DNA of 11,881 nt from the NCBI GenBank assembly GCA_964496705.1, contig CAZCBJ010000114.1:1-11881 (forward strand), in the 5' to 3' direction. The stretch is from CAZCBJ01 sp964496705 (GTDB taxonomy: Bacteria; Chloroflexota; Anaerolineae; Anaerolineales; Anaerolineaceae). Within the stretch, counting starts at the first letter, position 1, and each line of letters starts with the position of its first letter. The notes below the pieces were generated by a model. That model saw only the letters and a list, made by a program, of their open reading frames with translations. It ran no database searches and was not told the DNA's origin. A program made the position numbers and the translations under genes. Below, in pieces: positions 1 to 7,020 of this stretch.

Positions 1-1
1 G

Positions 2-73
2 CCGGCTTACCGTGAAGATTATAAGAAAATGTTCATGAATGGCATTCACAGGCGGGTACATCTCTCGCTCTGA
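2..73 (+). CDS. Possible C-terminal end of a gene entering from the left edge
   Basis: The second forward frame is open from the window edge to a TGA at 71-73 and reads as a charged, helix-like tail (AYREDYKKMFMNGIHRR, then a short end). The other two forward frames stop almost at once. The composition looks protein-like, but 23 codons are too few to identify a family, and an open stretch this short could be chance. Most of any such gene lies outside the window. Confidence 0.25.
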   Translation, partial: PAYREDYKKMFMNGIHRRVHLSL

Positions 74-477
74 TCTTTTATAGGCGTCCGATATGCTTAA
101 ATGTGCGCATTTTAACGATTCTCGTGCGAATATCTTGGTATGGTGGCTCGCCTGTTCTGGTAGCAGATGAGTCATTTCGTGAAATAGCGTTCCACATCTT
201 CTTCTTCTGGGGATCTTTGGCGGTGGCATTCGACCTGAGATGGTTGATAAACGCAAGGCAAGACGGGATAGCTTTCTGCGCGGCTGTCAATGCGCGGGCG
301 GCCTTTCAGACGCTGAAGTGGAAGCCGTGTACAGAGTGTTTGTACCCTTCCGGCGCATCGATTGGTAATGGACAGGCAAGATCAGCCGCCGGTGAATCAC
401 CTCTGGCGGAGACTGCGATTGCGTTGCGGGAGGAATCAAGGCTTGACACACCCATTCAAAAGCGATACGATCAACGC
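74..477. other. About 400 bases without a confident gene
   Basis: No recognised protein, RNA gene or repeat is seen here. The forward frame of the downstream DUF4256 gene stays open back to position 103, but the translation before 478 does not resemble that family and has no suitable ribosome binding site. Two small forward ORFs occur, at 240-368 (42 residues, starts MVDKRKARRD) and 368-481 (37 residues, starts MDRQDQPPVN). They are joined by TAATG, and the second overlaps the DUF4256 start by ATGA. They could be a decayed gene, leader ORFs or chance. A minus-strand open stretch at 78-290 was not recognised either. Confidence 0.4.
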
Positions 478-1053
478 ATGAATGAAATGAACACCCAACC
501 AAAAGAACTGACTGCTGAACAGCGCGCAGAGCTGTTTGGCGCGTTGAAAGCCCGCTTTGAAAAGAACACGAGCCGTCATCCAGGCCTGGAATGGGCAAAA
601 GTGCAAGCCAAGCTGGAAGCCAATCCCGCAAAAGTGTGGTCGCTCAACGTAATGGAACGCACGGGCGGCGAACCAGATGTGGTAAGGTATGATGAAAAGA
701 CGGGCGAATATATATTTTTTGATTGTTCGCCGGAGAGTCCCGCAGGGCGCAGAAATCTTTGTTACGACCGTGAGGGGCTGGAGTCGCGCAAAGAATTCAA
801 GCCGGAGAACAACGCGCTGGATGCGGCGGCTGCAATGGGCGTTGAGCTGCTGACCGAAGAACAATATCGAGAATTGCAGCAACTCGGGAAATTCGATCTG
901 AAAACCTCGAGCTGGGTGATGACCCCGGCGGATGTCCGAAAACTGGGCGGCGCCCTCTTTGCCGACCGCCGCTACGGTCGGGTCTTCGTGTATCACAACA
1001 GCGCGCCTTCATACTATGCTGCCCGGGGGTTCCGCGGCTCGCTGAGGGTGTAA
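478..1053 (+). CDS. DUF4256 family protein
   Basis: The 191-residue product matches my memory of the DUF4256 family almost end to end. Hallmarks are LKARFEKN and GLEWAKVQAKLEANP near the N-terminus (about residues 23-53), MERTGGEPDVV (about 59-69), a DCSPESPAGRR segment, CYDREGLESRKE, an AAAMGVELLTEEQYREL helix, and the closing YYAARGFRGSLRV. The family is cytoplasmic and of unknown function; no catalytic role can be assigned. The ATG at 478 was chosen because family similarity starts about there. A second ATG at 487 is equally possible, and neither has a clear Shine-Dalgarno site. The gene runs tail to tail into the minus-strand membrane protein gene, with only three bases between stops. A short upstream ORF overlaps its start codon by four bases. 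Family assignment is confident, start less so. Confidence 0.85.
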   Translation: MNEMNTQPKELTAEQRAELFGALKARFEKNTSRHPGLEWAKVQAKLEANPAKVWSLNVMERTGGEPDVVRYDEKTGEYIFFDCSPESPAGRRNLCYDREGLESRKEFKPENNALDAAAAMGVELLTEEQYRELQQLGKFDLKTSSWVMTPADVRKLGGALFADRRYGRVFVYHNSAPSYYAARGFRGSLRV

Positions 1054-1056
1054 ATT

Positions 1057-1344
1057 CTACACAGATAACGAAGGTGGGTGTTCCTTTAATTTGCCCATCT
1101 CGTCTTCGATAAATTCAGCCTGGATGGTTTTTCCGATCTCGCGGTCGTCGTAGTCTTGGTTCTGTATTTTCTTGACGGCGGCGATGCCGATGGAGAGCAG
1201 AATGTGGAAAACGATCTGGATGACGATGGACGCAGCGATTCCAATCCCGATGAAGATCAGCATTGTCCTGGCCCAAAACCTGAGATCGCCCGGCGCCACA
1301 TCGCCAGGTGGGGCTGGGATTGCCGGGGCGTTTGGACCCCGCAT
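1057..1344 (-). CDS. Small membrane protein of unknown function
   Basis: The product is about 95 residues from the ATG at 1344. It has a proline/alanine-rich N-terminal stretch (residues 1-20), a long hydrophobic segment at roughly 27-56 (TMLIFIGIGIAASIVIQIVF onward), enough for one long or two short membrane helices, and a charged tail with DDREIGKTIQAEFIEDEMGKL. The tail resembles one I recall from small uncharacterised membrane proteins with a DDREIE...VEDEMDKL signature, but I cannot name the family. The start is uncertain. The frame stays open to an ATG at 1458, which would overlap rhaM by 44 bases. The ATG at 1344, a GTG at 1299 and an ATG at 1263 are alternatives, and none has a good ribosome binding site. 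It lies 70 bases downstream of rhaM on the same strand and may be co-transcribed with it. Confidence 0.65.
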   Translation of the reverse strand: MRGPNAPAIPAPPGDVAPGDLRFWARTMLIFIGIGIAASIVIQIVFHILLSIGIAAVKKIQNQDYDDREIGKTIQAEFIEDEMGKLKEHPPSLSV

Positions 1345-1414
1345 GCCGGCGGCTGGGTCAGCGGGCTGGCTTATTTGCGCCAGGCGATGGGCTGGGGTTG
1401 AGAGCTTTGCTGGG

Positions 1415-1732
1415 CTATTCCAGGTGGAAATATTCCTCCAGCTCGAGGAAGCTCTCATCCGGGCGAGCGTTGGAGTCAGTGAAAGGTGCCATGAATTGCT
1501 GCCAGCGGGTATTGACCTGGGTGGCGGCCATTTTGGCTTGGGCTGCCGATAGACTCTCTTCGGTCTCGAAATAACCGAAAATCAACCCATCCGGGCGCAG
1601 GAACAGGGTGTAATTGTGCCAGCCGGCCTCGCGCAGCGCCTGGAGCATCTCCGGCCAGACGTTCTTGTGCAGCTCTTTATATTCTGCCAGGCGGTCCGGG
1701 CGCACTTTGAACTGGAATCCTACGCGTTTCAT
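1415..1732 (-). CDS. rhaM: L-rhamnose mutarotase
   Basis: RhaM interconverts the alpha and beta anomers of L-rhamnose in the cytoplasm, feeding rhamnose isomerase. The 105-residue product has the length of the E. coli enzyme (about 104) and aligns along it: the Y18xxxH22 catalytic pair inside AEYKELHKNVWPEM, HNY with Tyr41, and RWQQFM near residue 76. E. coli has two adjacent tryptophans at the last site; here the second is Gln, which I believe also occurs in homologues. The ATG at 1732 is fixed by an AGGAGG Shine-Dalgarno (1738-1743 on the complementary strand) five bases upstream; an upstream in-frame ATG at 1768 is not needed. No other rhamnose genes are in the window, so its pathway partners must lie elsewhere. 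It could also act on another sugar, since the wider family includes relatives of unknown specificity. Confidence 0.93.
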   Translation of the reverse strand: MKRVGFQFKVRPDRLAEYKELHKNVWPEMLQALREAGWHNYTLFLRPDGLIFGYFETEESLSAAQAKMAATQVNTRWQQFMAPFTDSNARPDESFLELEEYFHLE

Positions 1733-1770
1733 GTCAGCCTCCTGGGGAAGGGAGTTGGAATGGCTCAAGA

Positions 1771-1776
1771 ATTATA
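1771..1776 (-). promoter_or_regulatory. Probable -10 box for rhaM
   Basis: Read on the minus strand this is a perfect TATAAT, about 40 bases upstream of the rhaM start codon. No good -35 hexamer lies at the usual spacing. A short inverted repeat, GGGGATTTATACCCC (1785-1799), sits immediately upstream and contains a second AT-rich box. It could be an activator or repressor site compensating for the weak -35. Inference from sequence only. Confidence 0.4.
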
Positions 1777-1888
1777 GCAAGATCGGGGATTTATACCCCA
1801 AGATGGGTGGTAACAAATTTTCTATTTCACTCTGGCTTGCGTATTGAGTATCGTTCATCTGCGCTTATTGTATTGTACAACTCGCCAT

Positions 1889-1918
1889 TTGGCGCTGCGC
1901 CTTCGAATATGTGATAAT
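1889..1918 (+). promoter_or_regulatory. Probable promoter of the DUF1801 gene
   Basis: A TTGGCG -35-like hexamer (1889-1894) is followed after 18 bases by an extended -10, TGTGATAAT, with the GATAAT core at 1913-1918. The downstream start codon is at 1957, giving a plausible leader of about 30 bases. The -35 region lies inside two nested inverted repeats, CGCC-ATTT-GGCG (1883-1894) and GGCGC-T-GCGCC (1891-1901), which could form an operator. Not experimentally supported. Confidence 0.45.
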
Positions 1919-1956
1919 GATCTTGTGGTTCAATCACTTACATGGAGGACTTCCGC

Positions 1957-2397
1957 ATGGCCGAACTGAAAACCAAACCCAATTCCGCCTCGGTTGCCGA
2001 TTTTCTCAATTCTGTTGAGGATGAACAGGTGCGCAGGGATTGCTGGATGATCCTTGAGATGATGCAGACTGCCACCGGCGCTCCGCCGCAGATGTGGGGC
2101 AGCAGCATCGTCGGTTTTGGCAGTTACCATTACGTGTATGCTAGCGGGCGCGAGGGTGATTGGATGCTGGTCGGTTTTTCACCGCGCAAGAACAATATCA
2201 CCCTTTACATGATGGCTGGTTTTAGCCAGTATGAATCACTGCTTGCCGGGCTGGGTAAATATTCCACCGCGAAGTCATGCCTCTATATTAAACGCCTGGC
2301 GGATATCCACCTGCCCGCGCTGCAAGAACTGATCGAAGCCTCGGTGCGGCACATGATCGAAACCAATCCGCCGCAGCCAACCCACCCTGCTGCGTGA
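1957..2397 (+). CDS. DUF1801 family protein (YdhG/frataxin-like fold)
   Basis: The 146-residue product matches the DUF1801 pattern. It has an N-terminal SVADFLNSVEDEQVRRDC helix, then MMQTATGAPPQMWGSSIVGFG, a YHYVYASGREGDW segment, FSPRKNNITLYMM, and a C-terminal part with CLYIKRLADI. The family has a small alpha/beta fold related to YdhG/CyaY; its biochemical role is not established, so none is assigned. It is probably a soluble cytoplasmic protein. The ATG at 1957 was chosen because GGAGG (1944-1948) lies eight bases upstream. An earlier in-frame ATG at 1942 overlaps that site and would place the ribosome binding site inside the gene. It is transcribed divergently from rhaM and is separated by 141 bases from the kinase operon, which has its own promoter. 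Confidence 0.85.
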   Translation: MAELKTKPNSASVADFLNSVEDEQVRRDCWMILEMMQTATGAPPQMWGSSIVGFGSYHYVYASGREGDWMLVGFSPRKNNITLYMMAGFSQYESLLAGLGKYSTAKSCLYIKRLADIHLPALQELIEASVRHMIETNPPQPTHPAA

Positions 2398-2472
2398 ATG
2401 TCCTGTGGGCTGGGTGGTTTCCATTCTGCAACCCAATGACGGATTTGCACAGGTGTTGCCCCTTTGTCATCT

Positions 2473-2498
2473 TTGAAAAGCCAGGAATTGCATATAAT
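2473..2498 (+). promoter_or_regulatory. Probable promoter of the kinase operon
   Basis: A perfect TATAAT (2493-2498) sits 40 bases before the ATG at 2539. The best -35-like hexamer, TTGAAA (2473-2478), is only 14 bases away, shorter than optimal, which suggests weak or regulated expression. The promoter supports 2539 as start, because an earlier TTG start at 2464 would lie upstream of it. The rest of 2398-2538 holds only a weak TGGGT...ACCCA inverted repeat and no convincing terminator. Confidence 0.5.
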
Positions 2499-2538
2499 CA
2501 AGATTAAGGTATCCGATCGGTTAATTTCCAGGTCTCTG

Positions 2539-5500
2539 ATGAACATGAATAACAAAACCTCCATGCGCGATGAACTTCAGGAGTGGCGTGTTCGCACATT
2601 AAATGTTTTTCTGATCATCGTGGCTATCGCCGCCGGGGTGATGACCATCATAACCGTTGTGGACGCAGTTGTCCGACCGGGGCAGTGGCCGACGGTGATT
2701 CTATATTCTGTTCTGGAGATCGCCCTGATCATTCTGGCCGTTTTCCGTAAGATTGACCACCGCATCCGCGCCTGGGGTGTGTTGATCCTGCCGTATTTCG
2801 TGGGTGTGACCACGCTGGCCACTTACGGCCTGGGCAGCAGCGGTCGACTGTACCTGCTGGCGCTGCCCATCGGTGCGCTCATTCTGATCGGGGTGCGTTC
2901 TGCGTTGTTCATGTCGGCGCTCAGCGCGCTTACCATGCTCGTTTTTTCTTTCCTGGCCGGACGCGGCACCCTGGCCCAATGGTTGATCGCTGACCGCAGC
3001 AGCCTGCTCTTGGCTGACTGGGTTGTCGAGGGTGGGGATACGCTCGGTTTGCTGATTGTTGTTATGGTTTTGCTTATCCTCTTTAACCGCTTTCAACAGC
3101 GGCTGCTCGAGCGGGAGCAATTTTCCCAGAACCGGATCAAACATGCCCAGTTGCTTCTGGAGCAGCAAAATGCCACCCTGGAACAAAAGGTGGCTGAGCG
3201 AACTGAAGAATTGCAAAAAACCAACGCCAGTCTGGAGCAGCGCAACGCCGAATTGACCATTCTCAACCATCTCAGCGAAGCCATGACCCAGACGCTGGAT
3301 ATCCGGCTGATGACCCGGCTGGTGGGGGATCATCTGCGCGAGATCTTTGATTGCGACGCTGTCTCGATCATGCTGCTGGATGCGCAGACCAATCTGATCC
3401 ACAGTTATTATGAATATGACCGCCATGAGGGAGGATATATTGAAAATGTCGAGCCTTTTCCGTTGGGAACCGGGCTCACCTCGCAGGTTATTACTACCCG
3501 CCAGCCGCTCCTGCTGTCCACGCTCCAGGAGGAAATCGACCACGGCGCCTACTTCCCCCCGGAACTGCTGGAAAAAAGCGAGGGTAACCTGACCCAATCC
3601 TGGTTGGGTGTTCCCATCCTGGTGAGCGACCGCGTTCTGGGAGTTGTCTTCCTGGGTGATTACCGCCCGCATGCTTTTCACAAAAACCACCTGCTTCTTC
3701 TGCAAACGATCTGCCCCAATATCGGTGTGGCCATCGATAATGCCCGCCTCTACCAATCCGAGCAGCAGCGCGTGGCTGAGCTGGCGGTCATCAACAAGGT
3801 TCAAGAGGTGCTGGCTTCGAACCTGGAAATTGAAACCATCTACGAGCTGATTGGACAGCAGGTGCGCGAGGTTTTCAACGTACAGGTGGTGGACATCGTC
3901 TGGTACGACCCGCTGACCAACATCATCAGCATGCCCTATTCCTACGAGAAAGGTGATCGCAGTGTGATGCCTCCTCGCGCGCCTTACGGCTTTCGGCTGC
4001 GCGTGATTGAGACGGGGGAGCCGCTGCTGATCAATGAAAATTTTATCGGGTTGGCTGAAAAATATAACAACCCGCTCATCACCGGGGAGTGGCCCAAATC
4101 CGCACTATTCATGCCTCTTATCATCGAAGGCAGGGTCAGCGGAGTGATTTCCATCCAGGACCTGGACCGCGAGCATGCCTTCAGCCCGCTGGCGGTGCGC
4201 CTCCTGCAAACCCTGGCCAATTCGATGGCTGTTGCCATTCAAAATGCCCGGCTGATAGAGGCTACCCAGGAATCCCAGCGCCGTATGGCGGACATTATCC
4301 AGTTTCTGCCGGATGCCACCCTGGTGATTGACCGTGAAGGAAAGGTGATCGCCTGGAACCGGGCCATTGAAGAAATGACCGGGATCAGGGCGGATGATAT
4401 TTTGGGTCAAGGAAATTATGCGTATTCGCTGCCTTTTTATGGAGAACGACAGCCAATCCTGATCGATCTGGTGGATAGCCCGGATGAAGAATTGGCGCAA
4501 AATTACCCGCTGATCGGCAGGCAGGGCAGCATCTTGCTCGGCGAAGCGATTGTGCCGAAGCTGCGCGGCAGCCAACGTTATCTGCAGGCGGCTGCCACCA
4601 ACTTGCACGATTCGCGCGGCTACCGGGTTGGCGCAATTGAAATCATCCGCGATATCACCGAGTATAAACATGCTGAAGCAGAACTGCGCGCTTCAGAGGA
4701 GAAGCTGCGCCTCATCTTCGAAAATGCCTTCGATGGAATCAGCATCTATGAAGAAATACCTGCTGAAGATCGCCGCATTCTCGTGGACTGCAATGAGCGT
4801 TATTGTCAGATGGCCGGGCGGAGCAAGGCGGATTTGATGTCCATTGCCGATACCCGCACCATTCAACAATCGATCGAAAACGCTCCGGAAGCAGAAGACC
4901 GCGCGGCGGTTATCTCGGAGCAGGTATTCTCTGGCGTGTTTTCCTGGATTCGTCCGGACGGTAAGGAAAATATCATCGAGTACAACGCTGCGCCCACCCG
5001 GGTGGGGGAGCGCTACTTCACCATTGGCCTGGACCGCGACATCACCGAGCGCCGGCGCGCACAGGAAGAGCTGCGCCAGGCGAAGGAAATGGCCGAAGCC
5101 GCCACGCAAGCCAAGAGCGCTTTCCTGGCCAACATGAGCCACGAGCTGCGCACCCCGCTCAACGCCATCATCGGTTTTACCCGCATTGTGCGCCGCAAGG
5201 CCGAGGGCGTGCTGCCGGAGAAGCAAACCGAAAACCTCGACAAGGTGCTGGTCAGCGCAGATCACCTCCTCAATCTGATCAACACGGTATTGGATATTGC
5301 CAAGATAGAAGCCGGGCGCATGGATGTGCTCGCGGCGAATTTCCGCATTGCCCCCCTGATTGACCTGTGTGTCAACACCACCCAGCCGCTGATCAAGCCC
5401 GGTGTGGTGCTGGAAAAACAGGTGGATGAAAACTTGAATATTGTTCACTCTGATCAAGATAAAATTCGCCAGATTGTGCTCAACCTGCTCAGCAACGCAG

Positions 5501-6642
5501 CCAAATTCACCCATGTGGGTCGCATCCTCATCTCAGCCTACCGGACTGGTGAAGATACGCTGTGCATTGCGGTCTCAGATACAGGCATCGGCATCAGCCC
5601 TGAAGCCTTGCCGCGCATCTTCAAAGAATTTCAGCAAGCCGATTCCGGCACCACGCGTCAATACGGCGGCACCGGCCTGGGTTTGTCCATCAGCCGCAAT
5701 CTGGCCCATCTGCTCGGCGGTGAGATCACGGTTCAGACTGAGTTGGACAAGGGTTCCACCTTCACCCTGACCCTCCCACTGGCATACCGCGCCAAAATCT
5801 TGCCTCCCTCTGAGGTGACCGAATCGGTTCCAGCGCAGTTGCCCGCATCGCCGCGGATTCAGCCAGACTATCCAATGCTTGCTGAGAAAAAGAACAAGTG
5901 CATTCTGGTCATTGATGACGATCCGGACGCCGTCTATCTCTTGCGCGAGAATTTATCTCATTGGCAATTTGACATTATCGGCACCCGCAACGGTCGAGAA
6001 GGTGTGGAATTGGCGCGCGAGCATCAACCGCAGGCCATCTTGCTGGATATCGTCATGCCCGGGGCGGATGGCTGGCAAATCCTGCATGATCTCAAAGAAG
6101 ACCCCCTGACCAGCCATATCCCGGTTATCCTGCTCACCATTGTGGATAAAAAAGCCCTTGGTTTTCGTCTGGGCGCTTCGGCTTATCTGTTGAAACCGTT
6201 GGATCCCGGGGTGGTGATGGACACGCTTAAACGGGTGATCGTCCCGGAGAAGCGCCGGACGCGCATCCTGGTGGTGGACGACGATCCTAATATAGCCGAT
6301 ATGCTGCGCCAGTTCATCCCTGAGGCCCGCTTCTCGCTGGATTCAGCTTTGGATGGCGTGGCCGGGCTGGCAGCCGTGGCCGCCAACCGCCCGGACATCA
6401 TCCTGCTGGACATCGTCATGCCGCGCCTGGATGGATTCGGTGTGATCGAACGCCTGCGCAGCGATCCTGCCACCCGCAGCCTGCCGATCATCGTCATCAG
6501 TGCCAAGGAATTGACCCATGAAGAAACCCAACGATTGAAGGCTTCTGTCAACCTGGTGATGGAAAAGCAGGGCCTTGAAGGGGAGAAGTTGGTGGAAGAA
6601 ATAAACCGCGCGTTGGATCATCCGGAGCGACACATCCCATGA
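2539..6642 (+). CDS. Membrane hybrid histidine kinase with two GAF, two PAS and two receiver domains
   Basis: This 1367-residue hybrid sensor kinase autophosphorylates on His and passes phosphate to Asp of receiver domains. Residues 18-185 hold about six hydrophobic helices, an unassigned membrane sensor. A coiled coil (about 185-240, LEQKVAERTEELQ) leads to GAF1 (239-405), GAF2 (415-574), PAS1 (581-709) and PAS2 (716-841). HisKA has NMSHELRTPLNAIIGF with His868. The ATPase domain shows an N box with Asn982 and Asn986, DTGIGI at 1014-1019 and GGTGLGL at 1043-1049. REC1 (about 1120-1230) has Asp1170 and Lys1219; REC2 (about 1240-1355) has Asp1291 and Lys1343. REC2 ends its active-site motif in Lys-Gln rather than the usual Lys-Pro. 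Neither GAF shows an obvious chromophore cysteine motif. The ATG at 2539 follows the TATAAT promoter but has a poor ribosome binding site; ATGs at 2545 and 2563 are alternatives. It heads the operon, 19 bases before a lone receiver gene, its likely phospho-target. Confidence 0.95.
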   Translation: MNMNNKTSMRDELQEWRVRTLNVFLIIVAIAAGVMTIITVVDAVVRPGQWPTVILYSVLEIALIILAVFRKIDHRIRAWGVLILPYFVGVTTLATYGLGSSGRLYLLALPIGALILIGVRSALFMSALSALTMLVFSFLAGRGTLAQWLIADRSSLLLADWVVEGGDTLGLLIVVMVLLILFNRFQQRLLEREQFSQNRIKHAQLLLEQQNATLEQKVAERTEELQKTNASLEQRNAELTILNHLSEAMTQTLDIRLMTRLVGDHLREIFDCDAVSIMLLDAQTNLIHSYYEYDRHEGGYIENVEPFPLGTGLTSQVITTRQPLLLSTLQEEIDHGAYFPPELLEKSEGNLTQSWLGVPILVSDRVLGVVFLGDYRPHAFHKNHLLLLQTICPNIGVAIDNARLYQSEQQRVAELAVINKVQEVLASNLEIETIYELIGQQVREVFNVQVVDIVWYDPLTNIISMPYSYEKGDRSVMPPRAPYGFRLRVIETGEPLLINENFIGLAEKYNNPLITGEWPKSALFMPLIIEGRVSGVISIQDLDREHAFSPLAVRLLQTLANSMAVAIQNARLIEATQESQRRMADIIQFLPDATLVIDREGKVIAWNRAIEEMTGIRADDILGQGNYAYSLPFYGERQPILIDLVDSPDEELAQNYPLIGRQGSILLGEAIVPKLRGSQRYLQAAATNLHDSRGYRVGAIEIIRDITEYKHAEAELRASEEKLRLIFENAFDGISIYEEIPAEDRRILVDCNERYCQMAGRSKADLMSIADTRTIQQSIENAPEAEDRAAVISEQVFSGVFSWIRPDGKENIIEYNAAPTRVGERYFTIGLDRDITERRRAQEELRQAKEMAEAATQAKSAFLANMSHELRTPLNAIIGFTRIVRRKAEGVLPEKQTENLDKVLVSADHLLNLINTVLDIAKIEAGRMDVLAANFRIAPLIDLCVNTTQPLIKPGVVLEKQVDENLNIVHSDQDKIRQIVLNLLSNAAKFTHVGRILISAYRTGEDTLCIAVSDTGIGISPEALPRIFKEFQQADSGTTRQYGGTGLGLSISRNLAHLLGGEITVQTELDKGSTFTLTLPLAYRAKILPPSEVTESVPAQLPASPRIQPDYPMLAEKKNKCILVIDDDPDAVYLLRENLSHWQFDIIGTRNGREGVELAREHQPQAILLDIVMPGADGWQILHDLKEDPLTSHIPVILLTIVDKKALGFRLGASAYLLKPLDPGVVMDTLKRVIVPEKRRTRILVVDDDPNIADMLRQFIPEARFSLDSALDGVAGLAAVAANRPDIILLDIVMPRLDGFGVIERLRSDPATRSLPIIVISAKELTHEETQRLKASVNLVMEKQGLEGEKLVEEINRALDHPERHIP

Positions 6643-6661
6643 ACGCGCAGGAGTGGCCGAT

Positions 6662-7015
6662 ATGAAAACCATCTTGGTGGTTGAGGATATAGAGCTGAAT
6701 GTGGACTTGCTGCTGCAAATCCTTGAAGAAGATTATCGGGTGCTGGTCGCGAGGGACGGCGCCCAGGGGGTGGCGATGACTGAACAGGAAAAGCCAGATC
6801 TGGTCTTGATGGACATCTCCCTGCCGGTCATGGACGGTTATGAGGCTACCCGTATTCTGCGCAGCGCATTTCCCGGGCTGCCCATCATTGGGCTTTCAGC
6901 ACACGCCATGCAGGGCGACCGCGAGAAAGCGCTGCAGGCGGGATGCAACGATTACATCACCAAACCGGTGGATGAAACCTTGCTGCTCAAAATGCTCGGC
7001 GATTGGCTAGGATAA
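6662..7015 (+). CDS. Single-domain response regulator (CheY/DivK-like)
   Basis: The 117-residue protein is a bare receiver domain. It has acidic residues Glu8-Asp9, phospho-acceptor Asp51 in LVLMDISLPVMDGYEA, Ser79 in GLSAHAM and Lys101 in DYITKPVD, so all positions needed for phosphorylation are present. There is no output domain, as in CheY, DivK or Spo0F. Such proteins act as phosphate shuttles or by binding a partner. The SAHAM and CNDYITKPVD style is typical of receivers that partner with hybrid kinases. The ATG at 6662 was chosen because AGGAG (6649-6653) lies eight bases upstream; an in-frame GTG at 6653 overlaps that site. It lies 19 bases after the hybrid kinase gene and 5 bases before the receiver-PP2C gene, so it probably connects the two. 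Confidence 0.93.
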   Translation: MKTILVVEDIELNVDLLLQILEEDYRVLVARDGAQGVAMTEQEKPDLVLMDISLPVMDGYEATRILRSAFPGLPIIGLSAHAMQGDREKALQAGCNDYITKPVDETLLLKMLGDWLG

Positions 7016-7020
7016 GTCCC

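Noticed and set aside
103..477. N-terminal extension of the DUF4256 gene to position 103
   Set aside because: The extra 125 residues do not resemble the family, whose similarity begins near the ATG at 478. The far start has no ribosome binding site.
436..996. Minus-strand open frame of 186 codons opposite DUF4256
   Set aside because: The forward strand has a clear family match across this interval; the reverse translation has no recognisable features.
2464..2538. TTG start 25 codons upstream for the kinase
   Set aside because: It would lie upstream of the perfect TATAAT at 2493-2498, and the added residues are unlike a typical membrane protein start.
2701..3804. Long minus-strand open frame of 367 codons inside the kinase gene
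   Set aside because: It is rich in Gln, His and Asn in the pattern expected from reading a real coding strand backwards, has no family signature, and lies fully opposite the well-supported kinase membrane and GAF regions.
4693..5514. Minus-strand open frame of 273 codons opposite the PAS2/HisKA region
   Set aside because: Same shadow behaviour: no motif, and the forward frame here carries conserved kinase motifs.
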